64,000 bases of DNA. Origin: Closterium sp. Naga37s-1. Taxonomy: Eukaryota > Streptophyta > Zygnematophyceae > Desmidiales > Closteriaceae. Below, piece by piece: positions 39,961-49,599 of the stretch (positions are counted from its first letter, which is position 1; each line of letters begins with the position of its first letter). Both the position numbers and the translations under genes were made by a program. The DNA lies in assembly GCA_947471745.1 (NCBI GenBank), contig CANJKZ010001237.1:1575001-1639000 (forward strand). Direction: 5' to 3'. The notes below the pieces were generated by a model that had not been told where the DNA came from, ran no database searches, and saw nothing but the letters and a program-made list of their open reading frames with translations.

Positions 39961-40080
39961 GTACCACTTGAGCCTGCTGCTCAAGACTAAGGGATCATCC
40001 ACCTCCCAGCAGGCACAGACCAGCCCTCAGATTGCACGAGAGGACGAGTTAGCGATGAGCAACGTGATGATCGCCAGCCT
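39961..40080 (+). pseudogene. Duplicate of helicase exon 7 (5' part), probably unspliced
   Basis: This is preceded by TTCCTTGCAG and starts GTACCACTTGAGCCTGCTGC. It parallels 40103-40197, which is preceded by TTCCTTGGCAG and starts GTACGACTTGAGCCTGCTGC. It keeps an open frame (YHLSLLLKTKGSSTSQQA...EDELAMSNVMIAS) but lacks the Walker A part. The gap to the second copy is only 22 bases, too short for an intron, so splicing probably skips it. Confidence 0.8.
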
Positions 40081-40102
40081 GTGTTGTGTGTTTCCTTGGC
40101 AG

Positions 40103-41065
40103 GTACGACTTGAGCCTGCTGCTCAAGACCAAGGCCCAGCAAACACAGATCGCACCGGAGGACGAGTATGCCATAAGCAACGTGGCGATCGCCAGCCCCA
40201 CCGCATTCCCCATGGATACCATCTTGCGCTGCACGTCGCTGGACCTGCCCCAAACTGCGGCGCTCCATGCTGCCCTCACTCAGGAGTTCGCTCTGCTGCA
40301 GGGCCCTCCAGGAACTGGCAAGGTGCGTGAGCTGAAGGCCCGTCTCTCGCTCTCGCTTCTGAACATCACGCCGGAAGAAATTAAGCTACTTCTGTCCCTT
40401 TGAGTAACAGGGATGGTGTGGTGTGTTCCATGGCAGACGTTCGTGGGGATAAAGCTGGTGGAGATTCTGCTGAGCAATGCGTTCAAGGGCACCTCTGAGG
40501 GGCATGTGTCTCGAGGCAGGGAGGCGGGCAGTGCCATGGGGCCCATCCTGTGCGTGTGCTTCACCAACCATGCTCTGGATCAGTTCCTGGAAGGCATCAT
40601 TGCCAGCGGCATCAAGAACGTGAGTCGATTGATTGCTGCACCAACACACTGTTCGGTTGTGTGCAAAACAAAAACAAAGTTCATTACTTGAGGCAGAGAG
40701 GTCCGGAGATGGCATCAAGAGCGTGAATTTAGAATGAGTGCCACATGTCTTTCACCGAACGGTTAGGAGTTATTTCCTGAGCGTCTGTTGTGGTTCTTGG
40801 CGTAACGTGGGTTCTGTAGCTCGTGCTGGGGTCACTGGCATGTCGCTTCTACCACCCTCTGTGATTTCGTGCAGTGTCCTTGGCTGAAACTCTGGCTGTA
40901 GATCTTATGTGTTACACAGGATGTGTGGTTCTTACATGTGTGGTTCTTGTCGTGCCATGCGTCATGGGCAGGTGGTGCGAGTGGGAGGAAGGTGCAAGTC
41001 GGAGGTACTGCAGGAGCACAACCTCCCCAACATCATTCGCAGCTGCACTGTGGAGCGCAGCCCAG
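40103..41065 (+). CDS. ZNFX1-like: Helicase exons 7-9: Walker A and motif Ia
   Basis: Exons are 40103-40322, 40437-40619 and 40972-41065. Exon 7 has YDLSLLLKTKAQQTQIAP and AALHAALTQEFALLQ and ends GPPGTGK. Exon 8 opens with TFVGIKLVEILL, so the Walker A motif GPPGTGKT spans the splice junction. CVCFTNHALDQFLEGI follows. Exon 9 has VVRVGGRCKSEVLQEHNL. These are the SF1 UPF1-like motifs I and Ia and their flanks, which bind ATP. Confidence 0.9.
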
Positions 41066-41209
41066 GTGCGCACCACAGCACAGCACTGATTTGAAACTGA
41101 GATGGATGTTCGAGATCTTGAGACGCAATGGAAACTTGTAATAGAGCAACTTGGGTTGTGAAAATGATGAGTCATTTCCAGTATCTTAACAAGTCATGTA
41201 TGCGGGGTC

Positions 41210-41450
41210 TTGTGTGTGTGTGTGTGTGTATGTGTGTGTGAGTATGTGTATGCTTATGTGTGTGTGTGCGTGCGCACGTGAGTGTGTGTGTGGATGCGCA
41301 CATGAGTGTGTGTGTGTGTGTGCGTGTTTGTATGTGCGCGTGTGTGTGTGCGTGTGTGTGTGTGTTCTTGTCTGTGTGCGTGCGTGTGTGTGTGCGCGCG
41401 CGCGCGCGCGTGTGTGTGTGTGTATGTGCGTGCGTCTCTGTGTGTGAGCA
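41210..41450 (+). repeat. TG-rich microsatellite at the end of intron 9
   Basis: It is alternating TG/CG (GTGTGTGTGTGCGTG etc.) up to the acceptor TGTGTGAGCAG of exon 10. There is no normal pyrimidine tract, so the acceptor depends on a UG-rich sequence. Confidence 0.85.
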
Positions 41451-41451
41451 G

Positions 41452-42785
41452 CATACCGGCGCTCAAACTACGAGGTGAACAGCAAGCTGGGCGAGGTGGA
41501 GGAGGTGATCAGCACGTACAGCGATGCTCTGCAGCAGCGCACCAGCAACACAGCAGCCGTCACGTGGCGCTCCATCACCGCCCACCTCATGGCCAACCAC
41601 CCTGTTTTCTTCCTCGCGCTCCGCCCCACCACCACGGTAGACAGCGACGGGTTTCAGGTGCGTGGAAAGGTGGATAAAGAAAAGGGTGCATGTGTGCGTG
41701 AGTAGAGTGTGTTTTGAGTCGGCGAAATACACCTGATGGCCAGCCATCCTGTTCTCTTCCATCCTCGCGCTGCATGGCACCAGCTCGGCAGGCAACGACG
41801 GGGTCGAGGTAAGTGGGTGGGTGGAAGAGCGGACGGGTGCATTCCAAGTCTACCCCCGATACACCTCCCTGGCCATCCAACCTGTGTGACAACTGACGAT
41901 GCGAGGGAGGGTGTAGTTGCAAATCACCCCTATTTGGAATCACCTCGCTGGTTGTCGTTCTGGGTTTCTCTTCCTTCAGTTTTTCTTTTGGAGAAACAAA
42001 GCTACCCACTCGTGGACGTGTCGTTATTCTGCTCCTGCGACAAATACCGCCCCAAATTACTCTTGATTTCCTGCCTTATTCTGGCAGGATATGGGTTGTG
42101 GCAAGTGAATCCATTGTGCTCATTTCCTTTAGAACGTGCATTGTCTTTAGAAATCGGAACATTTCTTTTCATGGACATGTCAAAACATGAGGCCTCCCCT
42201 GGTTCCTTTCCTGCCCACCGCACCGCTGCTCGTGGCTCTGTTCCCTTGGCTATTCACTTACCAGCACGTGGGTCAAAGCAACTGGACCCGGTGGAAGCGA
42301 GGCCTTGCTGCGTCAAGAGGAGGGAGGGAAGGTAGAGTGCCAAGAGGGACAGGAGGGACAGGAGGGGCAGGAGAGCTGGGTTTGGAGGAGGAGGACCTCT
42401 CCCATGCGTTTGACGACCTGGGCGTTCACCACTGCATGCGAGGCCCAGGCACTGATGAACCGCACGGTGGTCCTGGCAGCTGGAGAAATGATAGAAATCA
42501 AGGCAGCCGGGGGAACCAAACCAGCAGGGGGGATGAGGGCAGCAGGCAAGCGCACGGGAGCATGGGGGGCGATGAGGAGGAGGGTGAAGGGGAGGGGGAG
42601 GAGGAGGAGTGGGTGGGAACGGAGGTGGATGAGGCGAGTGACCGGGAGGTGGGGGAGCTTCTCAGGGTGGCGGACCCGTGGGCAACGAGTGGGCGGGAGA
42701 GGCGGAAGCTGGTGGCGGTGTGGGTGGGGGAGGTGCGAGCCACTGCTGCTGCTGCCATCGAGGCCGAGGTGGACAAGTATGCCAG
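41452..42785 (+). CDS. ZNFX1-like: Helicase exons 10-11: helical insert of the helicase
   Basis: Exons are 41452-41657 and 42265-42785. Exon 10 reads [18 protein letters not shown] and [18 protein letters not shown]. Exon 11 reads [16 protein letters not shown], a Gly-rich and acidic low-complexity stretch ([14 protein letters not shown]), then [17 protein letters not shown] and [20 protein letters not shown]1 has an equally placed long insert with an acidic stretch between motifs Ia and II. The phases fit (exon 11 ends in phase 2). Confidence 0.8.
41658..42264 (+). other. Intron 10 with two degenerate copies of the exon 10 end
   Basis: Copies start near 41731 (ACCTGATGGCCAGCCATCC) and 41862 (ACCTCCCTGGCCATCCAACC), echoing 41579-41600 of the exon (ACCTCATGGCCAACCACCC). 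The first copy keeps a donor-like GAG|GTAAGT at about 41809. The rest (41900-42260) is AT-richer with no recognised content. Confidence 0.7.
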
Positions 42786-42832
42786 GTATGGCCCGTGCTG
42801 GTGCTGGTGTGAAGGCAGGTGGTGTGGTGTGA

Positions 42833-42892
42833 AGGGCGGTGCTGGTGGTGTGAAGGGCGGTGCTGGTGGTGTGAAGGGCGGTGCTGGTGGTG
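42833..42892 (+). repeat. 21-bp tandem repeat in intron 11
   Basis: There are about three to four units of GGTGCTGGTGGTGTGAAGGG shortly after the donor at 42786. Confidence 0.75.
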
Positions 42893-43125
42893 AGTGTAGG
42901 CTGCGTAGTGGCCGGCCCGTGATGATGAAGGTAGGCAACGGTTCCAACAGGGGAGGTGCGCGCCTCTATTAAGGGACAGGTTGAAAGTTTGTGACTTTGT
43001 GGTGGTGCTGGTGTTGAAGCTAGGTGATAGAGTTGGGAGGACGATGTTTCTTGTGTGTGCCTGGCTTGTTACCGTGCGCTTCCTGCTTGCATGTGACTTG
43101 CTTCCATGTGTGATTGAGCATGCAG

Positions 43126-43172
43126 GAAGGTGAGGGAGCGCAGTGAAGTGCAGCATGTGGTGGGTATGACCT
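43126..43172 (+). pseudogene. Decayed copy of the exon 12 start in intron 11
   Basis: The sequence after GCAG here, GAAGGTGAGGGAGCGCAGTG, matches the start of exon 12 at 43253 and keeps GTGGTGGGTATGACC (exon: GTGGTGGGCATGACC). The central part is deleted. Confidence 0.85.
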
Positions 43173-43252
43173 GCAAGCTTGTCCCACACAGCAAACCACT
43201 AAGCTCTTCTGCTTGTGCATTTGCCTTCTGCGTCTGCATCTGGTGTGTGCAG

Positions 43253-45436
43253 GAAGGTGAGGGAGCGCAGTGAGCTACAGCAGGTGGAGGACCTACAGGT
43301 GCCGAGGAGGGCGCAGGTGGTGGGCATGACCACGTCCGGGGTGGCCAAGATGCAGCGCCTCATTACGGCACTCGGCCCACGAGTCATTATCGTGGAGGAG
43401 GCTGCAGAGGTGCTGGAGGCGCACATCCTCACGTCGCTCACCCCGCAGACCCAGCACGTCATTCTCATAGGTATGCCGTGGGCTGCTCGTGTGGTCGCGG
43501 TTGGGTTGGGTTTGAGGTTGGGTTTGAGGTTGGGTTTGAGGTTGGGTTGTGGCTGCATGCACGCTGTCATCATTGTGGAGGAGGCAGGTGAGGTGCTGGA
43601 ATCTCACATCTCACATCTCACATCTCACATCTCACGTCCCTTACCCCGCACACACACCACATCATCCTCATAGGTAAGCCTTGGGCAGCTGGTGTGGCTG
43701 GCCATGGTCGAGTTAGCAGTTGCACATTACTATCAGTGGATTCTCTTACCAACAACAGGCTTCCTCCTGCAACTTCCTCTCATTTTCTTCCACTCTTCTT
43801 TGATTCTTCGTTCTGAAATGGATTGGCAGGCGATCACCTGCAGCTGCGGCCCAAGGTGGAAGTCACGAGCTGAGCAAGGACTCCTTTGTTCGTCGCTCCA
43901 TCACTTTACTAATTCCATTTGCCTCTACTATTCCTCTCTGGAATACGACAGGCGACCACAAGCAGCTGCAGCCACCGCCAAAAGTGGAGGTGTAGGAGCT
44001 GAGAGCAGGCTCACCCGACCCCCATTCATCCCCTACCCATTCTTGTGCCCCACTCGGCCCCACCATTCTTTCAGGCGACCACAAGCAGCTGCGGCCCAAG
44101 GTGGAGGTGTACGAGCTGAGCAAGGACTCCCACAAGGGCTTCGACCTGGACGTCTCTCTCTTTGAGCGCCTCGCGCTCTCCCGCCAGATCCCCGTCTACA
44201 CCCTCGCCACGCAGCGCCGCATGCGCCCGGAAATCGCCGACCTTGTTCGCTATACCATTTACCCGGACCTGAGGGACCACCCGTTCGTGCAAGGGTATGC
44301 ATGTAGCATGCATGCGCATGTGCCTCTCGTCTGTGTGCTGTCACATCAGCTTTCACGTAACTGATATGACCTGATCCGTTACACCATCTATCCTGATCTG
44401 AGGGACATTATGCACCGCATGCGGGGTGGTCCCTCAGTTCATGGCACATCGACCTTGTTGCCATGTACCGTTACTCCTCTTTCTTCATCACAGCACGTGC
44501 GTGGCATGGTGCTTCCTCCACCCACATATAAACAACCATTCGCCCGTGCATCCATCCCCTCTCAACCTCACTCAGGTACCCAGACGTGCGGGGCATGGCA
44601 GTCAATCTGCACTTCTGGGACCACGACAGCCCTGAGAGCGGCCGGGACGACCCGGATGGAGGCAAGTCCAAGTCCAACGCAGGGGAAGCAGCCATGGTGG
44701 TGGCCCTCGCCACGTACCTGCTGCAGCAGGGGTACGCAGGAGGAGAAATCACCATCCTCACGCCCTACGTGGGTCAGCTGCTGAAGCTGCGCCAGGCGCT
44801 TTCCCAGGTGGTGGATGTGCGCCTGGGGGAGGGCGATGCTGAGGAGGTGGAGAAGGTAGAGGACAAGGCGGGTACTGGGGGAGGTGGAGCTGGGGGAAGG
44901 GAGGCTGATGGGGAGGCTGCGGGGGCTGAGGTGGGGAAGGGGAAAGGACTGGGGCTGGAGCTTGCTGCACCGAAGGCGACCATGGCGAATCTGAAGGATG
45001 CAGTGCGGCTGGCAACTGTCGACAAGTAGGTTTGGCCGATGGAAAGAGGAGATACTTGTTTCCTTGTGTGAGGTGCCTTGCTCGTGTGGAATAACAGTTT
45101 AGTTCTATTCTAACACATTTCGAGGTTATTTGTGTGCGTGCAGTTTCGTGGGCGACAAGAGCACGCTGATTACAATTTCTGTGCGGTCTTGCTTGCCCAA
45201 ACGGATATTAAAAAACTTTCGCTTCACCTTTTCTGGTTATTTTCTTGATCGAGCTCATAATCCTTTTCCCCTCATTTCATGGATGGATGGGGTGTGCAGT
45301 TTCCAGGGCGAGGAGAGCACGGTGATCATCATCTCCCTCGTGCGCCACAAGCCGGACGGCGACATTGGATTCCTCAAGAGCCCCAATCGCACCAACGTGC
45401 TGCTCTCCCGCGCCAAGCACGGCATGTACATCATCG
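43253..45436 (+). CDS. ZNFX1-like: Helicase exons 12-15: motifs II to VI
   Basis: Exons are 43253-43470, 44075-44294, 44576-45025 and 45300-45436. Motif II is VIIVEEAAEVLEAH (EEAA form). Motif III, LIGDHKQLRPK, spans the 12/13 junction. Motif IV is LATQRRMRPEIADL. GEITILTPYVGQLLKLRQ is in exon 14. Motif V, VDNFQGEES, spans 14/15. Motif VI is NRTNVLLSRAKHGMYIIG. These are the AAA_12-type C-terminal helicase motifs, in the correct order. Exon 14 carries a Gly/Glu-rich insert (44830-44950) not typical of the family. Confidence 0.9.
43471..44074 (+). other. Intron 12 with three ghost exon edges
   Basis: A copy of the exon 12 end with its donor lies at about 43568-43684 (TGTGGAGGAGGCAGGTGAGG...CTCATAG|GTAAGCC), including a TCTCACA microsatellite. 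Copies of the exon 13 start, each after an AG, lie at 43830 (GCGATCACCTGCAGCTGCGG) and 43952 (GCGACCACAAGCAGCTGCAG). The true acceptor is at 44075. Confidence 0.85.
44364..44407 (+). pseudogene. Decayed copy of the exon 13 end in intron 13
   Basis: GACCTGATCCGTTACACCAT and CTATCCTGATCTGAGGGAC mirror the exon's GACCTTGTTCGCTATACCAT and TTACCCGGACCTGAGGGAC (about 44240-44278). The remainder of the intron is unremarkable. Confidence 0.8.
45144..45195 (+). pseudogene. Decayed copy of the exon 15 start in intron 14
   Basis: After GTGCAG it reads TTTCGTGGGCGACAAGAGCA, against TTTCCAGGGCGAGGAGAGCA at the true exon start (45300). Both follow a GTGCAG acceptor. Confidence 0.85.
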
Positions 45437-45711
45437 GTGCATGTGGCATGTGGGTAGCTGGTGAGTGCATGGCATGTGTATTTGTTGGTGTATGCATGGC
45501 ATGGCGTGTGTATCATTCCAAAGAGGTTGCATACATGATGTTCTGTGTGACTGGGAACCATCGACATGCTGCAGAGCAGAGACGATCTGACTGTTGCGTG
45601 TGGGATGTTCACACATGCTGACACAGGGACACACGTCTAGATCGCAAACTTACACTCCATTCCCCTTCCCTCCTTGTCTCTTCTTCCTGCAAATCCTCTA
45701 TTCGAGAGCAG

Positions 45712-46517
45712 GCAACGCCAGCAGCATGTGTGCATGTACCTCCAAGGCCTCACTGTGGCCGCAGATCATGGGCATGCTGGACAGCCGGGCGCGCGTGCAG
45801 AGGTTCATCCCGCTGCGCTGTGCGAGCCACCCCGACACGGTGACGCACATCCAAGGCACGGGGGAGTTCAAGGAGAAGGCCAGTGAGGGCGGCTGCTCGC
45901 AGATGTGCAGCTTCCGACTCACTCCCTGTGGCCACACCTGCCCCCGCAGGTCAGAATTGAACCATGATGTTCCGTGCATTATCATTGTATCAACTTCGTC
46001 TCTGTATTAGCATCCTGGTCTCTTAGCTCTCATGTTGCGTCCTCCCTTTCCATGTTCTCCACATTCATTGTTTCCTAAATTTGCCCCCCTAAGAGGCACG
46101 TCAAGGAGGCAAAGGCTCTCTTCTGCCTTCCTTCACTTAACAGGTGCCACGCCGACGATAGCACACACACCGACTTGTTCTGGCGCAAGGAGGGCAACTG
46201 ACAGAAGCCAGCCTCTGCAGGAGTGGCCACACCAGCACAAGTGCTCTGCAAACATCACAACAACACCCCTCCGTTTTCACCTTCACCCACAGGTGCCATG
46301 CGGACGACAGGGCACACGCCACCACGTTTTGCGCCAAGGAGTGCAACCGCATCCGCCCACTGGACGAGTGCCCTCATCAGCACACGTGCCCCAAGCAGTG
46401 TGGCGAGAACTGTGGGCCCTGCATGGTCACCATTAGGGAGGTCACTCTCCCGTGCGGCCATCAGGCCTCCAGCGTCCCCTGCTTCAAGGCACAAAAGCCC
46501 TCTTCCATCTACTGCTG
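45712..46517 (+). CDS. ZNFX1-like: Helicase exons 16-17: first NFX1-type zinc fingers
   Basis: Exons are 45712-45949 and 46293-46517. Exon 16 reads GNASSMCACTSKASLWPQI, then EGGCSQMCSFRLTPCGHTCP. Exon 17 has RCHADDRAHATTFCAKEC, CPKQCGENCGPC and EVTLPCGHQASSVPC. The CGH-centred Cys/His pattern is the NFX1-type finger. The last codon of exon 17 is completed by exon 18. Confidence 0.85.
46144..46250 (+). pseudogene. Decayed copy of the exon 17 start in intron 16
   Basis: After AACAG it reads GTGCCACGCCGACGATAGCA, against GTGCCATGCGGACGACAGGG at the true exon (46293). The similarity extends to GAGTGGCCACACCAGCAC versus GAGTGCCCTCATCAGCAC. Confidence 0.85.
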
Positions 46518-47027
46518 GTGGGTTCTTCTTTTCGCACCTGGATGCGTTTCACACTAGGCAAGCTAAATGTCAGGATTTTCCTTTCCACGCCCTTGCCTTC
46601 CTCCCACCCTTCCCTGCCTGTCTTTTCGCCCTTGCATACCTGCCGGCCTTTGCCTGTCTCCCGCCATTGACTCTTTTCGTGCGTTGCCTTTTCCCTGGCT
46701 ATGCCTTTTCCCTGCCGTGCCGCTTTCCTGCCCGTACCCCTTCCTGCCCGTACCCCTTCCCGCCCGTACCCCTTCCTCCCCGTGCCCGTGCCATGTACTT
46801 CCATGAGTGCCTTGTATGGCTGGCTTGTCTCACCTGCCTGCCCTCTCACCCATTCCCACCTGCTCTGGTCGCCGTTCTATCTCGTATTCGCTTCTCTATT
46901 GCAATCTGATCCGTCGCATTCAACGGTTTCAGTGCTTGACGCTTCACTTGCAGATGCTGCTCTTGGTCCCACACCCCCCTCATGACCTCCCTTGTCCCTT
47001 CGCCCCCTCTACTTCCTATGGCGGCAG

Positions 47028-48674
47028 GAAAACGGTGGAAGTCACCATGCCGCTGTGCGGCCACAGGCAGCAAGTCATGTGTGGCGAGGCGGCCACCACA
47101 CTCACCAGCCCCAAGCGCTGCACCGCGCGCTGCGGAACTCTCCTCTCAGACTCCTGCGGCCACGCCTGTCGCTCCCTCTGTGGCCAGTGCATCGTTGCTC
47201 CAGATGCTAACACAGACCATGGCCTGGGCTTGCAGCAGCACCAGCAGCGGTTGGAGAGAAAGCACAAGGAATGCACGCAGCCATGCAAACGCGACCTCCC
47301 CTGCGGCCACCTCTGCCCGGACCCCTGCCACCTCGGCAAACCCTGCAAGCCCTGCACCAAGAGGTGCCTCGTGACCTGTCAACACAGCTCCTGCCCCCAA
47401 CCCTGCCACCGGACCTGCTCTGCCTGCGCCGAGCCTTGTGGGTGGAGCTGCAGGCACCAGGGACGGTGCTCCCTGCCCTGCGGTGCCCCCTGCAACCGCC
47501 TCCCGTGCGACCAGCGGTGTGACAAAAGGCTCTCGTGCGGCCACCAATGCCCGTCTCTCTGTGGCGAGAAGTGCCCTTCTCAGGCGTTTTGCACGGTTGA
47601 AGGGTGTGGGTCGAAGAAGAAGAGGGAGATGAGGGTGGATCTAATTACATGGGAGACGCTGGGGGAGATTGATCCCAACGACAGCCCTTTGCTTGTGCTG
47701 CCATGCAAACATCCTTTCACTGTCGATTCCCTCGACGGCTACCTGGGGCTCAGCCAGGTCTACCAGGAGTCAAAAGGTGCTTCTGGTGGCTGCAGTGCGG
47801 TTGGAGGCGGTACGGACGCATCGGCAGGCAAGTGGGTGGCGGTGCGGCCTTTTGGCGATGCCAATCTGGCCGCCCTCAAGAGCTGCCCGGACTGCCGCCA
47901 GCCCATCACAGGGCTGCGCCGGTATGGCAGGATGGTGAACAGGGCTCTGCTGGACGAGTCAGAGCGCAAGTTCGCCCTCAGCTGCATGGCCGACCAGCAG
48001 CAGCTCCAGCACAAGCTGTCCACGCTGAGCCAAGCTCTGTCTGCATGTCCAGAGGCTGCTCCCTCCAGGCAGCTGGAGGAGCTGTCGCAGGCTGCGACTG
48101 TCCTTGTGGCGGAGGCAAGCAAGGTGCGACGCACTGCATTGGATCCGCCCACCCAGCAGGCCTACCAGGCTTCTGTAGCTGCGCTGCAGAGAAAGCACCT
48201 CCGGTTGGGATCATTGTCGTTCAGAGCAGCACGGTTGCCTGCAGATTCGCCTGCACGTTCGCATGTGTCAGCATGGGAGGAGGAGTGCCAGCTGCTGTAT
48301 GTCCCCCAGCCAGACCCCTGGCCTCTCTGTGAGGCGCTCATGCTGCTGGGGAAGGCCTACCAGTTGCTTATGACTGCGAATTTCCTCCACCTGCGCTGCC
48401 TGCTGAGAGAACTCCGCGATGTGGCTGGTCGGACTGACAAGAACAGTACAGTTAGAGCAACCTCTTTGGCCCAGCGGGTGGGGGATTGCAGGGAGGTTGT
48501 GCGTAACGCGCTGGGGGATGCAGAGAGGCATGTGGGGGAGGCGGTGGAGTGGGCTGGCAGGCGCAAGGCGCCTACCTGAAGGCAAGGGGGAGGCTGGAGA
48601 TGGTTGATGTGCTCCGAGCGTTCGTGGAAGGCATGATGGTGGAACGCCTCCTCTCAACCTCCCCTGCTGGTCTT
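47028..48674 (+). CDS. ZNFX1-like: Helicase exon 18: NFX1 fingers, RING-like segment, coiled coil; frameshift
   Basis: It begins WKTVEVTMPLCGHRQQVMC and has CGHACRSLC, CGHLCPDPC, CPQPCHRTC, CGWSCRHQGRCSLPC and CGHQCPSLC. A RING-like region follows: LVLPCKHPFTVDSLDGYLGL to LKSCPDCRQPITGLRRYG. Then come helices (ERKFALSCMADQQQLQHKL and onwards). Near 48557-48567 the frame breaks (WAGRRKAPT then stop). Dropping eleven bases (GCAGGCGCAAG) would join to GAYLKARGRLEMVDVLRAF. The donor CTT|GTAGGT at 48675 is chosen because it restores the phase of exon 19. Confidence 0.85.
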
Positions 48675-48853
48675 GTAGGTTCCCCCTTTTCTCTCTCTCA
48701 TCCCCTCCCTCCCATATCTCTGCCTCCCCTCCCCATTCTGCCCTTTATATGGTTTCCTTTGTTTGCTTGTTATTTTTCTTCTCTGAATGTATTTCTTTCC
48801 CCACTTGTGGGCTTGATGACTCATGGTGGTTCACATGTGTCCTCTGATGGCAG

Positions 48854-49246
48854 CATGCGCCAAAGGAACAGCAGCTGGAGTATCTCAAGAGGGCCAAGAC
48901 CCAGTGCCACATCGTGCTAGAACATCAGCTAACATCAGACACAAAGGACGACGACCTTGTGCTGAGCGCTCGGAAAATGCTGGGGGACTTGCGTGATTTG
49001 GAAGCATCTGTTCGCGACAGCCCTCGGTACTTTGCGGTGACCGAACGCGAGAAGGCTGATGTATTTAAGGCGATAGGTCTGGGAGGGGGTCATTGGTACC
49101 GGTGCAGCAATGGGCATGTGTATGCAATTGGGGAGTGTGGCGGGGCAATGGAGGAGTCGAGCTGCCCTGAGTGTGGAGCGGTGGTGGGTGGAACGGACCA
49201 TACGCTCAGAGAAGGTAACGATAGGGCCACTGGCTTCTTCAACTAG
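48854..49246 (+). CDS. ZNFX1-like: Helicase exon 19: C-terminal RZ-type zinc finger
   Basis: It reads HAPKEQQLEYLKRAKTQC, SARKMLGDLRDLEASVRD and then FKAIGLGGGHWYRCSNGH, VYAIGECGGAMEESSCPEC and GAVVGGTDHTL, the hallmark RZ finger at the extreme C-terminus of ZNFX1. RZ fingers in ZNFX1 and RNF213 are zinc modules linked to ubiquitin transfer. The stop is at 49244-49246. Confidence 0.92.
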   Translation, partial: HAPKEQQLEYLKRAKTQCHIVLEHQLTSDTKDDDLVLSARKMLGDLRDLEASVRDSPRYFAVTEREKADVFKAIGLGGGHWYRCSNGHVYAIGECGGAMEESSCPECGAVVGGTDHTLREGNDRATGFFN

Positions 49247-49418
49247 GCTTGATTGAAGCTATGGGCTTGGGAGGGAACCATTGGTATTGATGCTGCAATG
49301 CAAGGCCCTCATATCGTCTAAGGGTTGCGGAGCTAAGTGCTCGAATCACCTAATTACCCGATTCTTGATGTAAACAATATGTTCGTGCAGGGCCTCATAT
49401 TGATTTTAGGGTACCTTG
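49247..49418. other. Downstream flank with a degenerate copy of exon 19
   Basis: Bases 49255-49302 (TTGAAGCTATGGGCTTGGGA, then GGAACCATTGGTATTGATGC) echo 49062-49114 of the last exon (TTTAAGGCGATAGGTCTGGG, then GGTCATTGGTACCGGTGC). The rest shows no gene. The motif GCA(G)GGCC(C)TCATAT occurs at 49303 and 49388 and again at 56168. Confidence 0.55.
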
Positions 49419-49549
49419 TGTCAAAATGTTATGATGCTTATATTGTGTAGGCTGTAGTGGGGTAGCCCATAAGGGGTACAACCTAATTAGGGTTAGTACT
49501 TGTACCCACTTTGATCTTACTTCATCCATTCTCGTTCAGTATTCTGACA
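49419..49549 (+). repeat. 5' LTR of element G
   Basis: It starts TGTCAAAATG and ends TTCTGACA, followed by a primer-binding-like site. No partner LTR is in the window. Confidence 0.8.
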
Positions 49550-49599
49550 TGGTTTCAGAGCAGGACCGTTTTTTGTTTTTTAAGGCCCACCGAATAGTT

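Larger units (their letters stand above)
30951..49246 (+). pseudogene. ZNFX1-like: ZNFX1-like RNA helicase gene, 19 exons, disrupted in this copy
   Basis: My exon model, in order, is 30951-31344, 31488-31657, 31803-32244, 32409-32509, 32753-33231, 33734-34273 plus 39802-39804 (split by element F), 40103-40322, 40437-40619, 40972-41065, 41452-41657, 42265-42785, 43253-43470, 44075-44294, 44576-45025, 45300-45436, 45712-45949, 46293-46517, 47028-48674 and 48854-49246. All introns are GT-AG and all phases agree except for one frameshift in exon 18. The product would be about 2,290 residues, longer than animal ZNFX1. ZNFX1 proteins are SF1 helicases of RNA silencing and RNA sensing with NFX1 and RZ zinc fingers. 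Exon 4 and the exon 18 donor are the least certain. The copia insertion and frameshift make this allele probably null, unless they are assembly or haplotype effects. Confidence 0.85.

Noticed and set aside
41587..42009. Minus-strand ORF in intron 10 with repeated peptide blocks
   Set aside because: The blocks come from the duplicated exon 10 edge read on the wrong strand.
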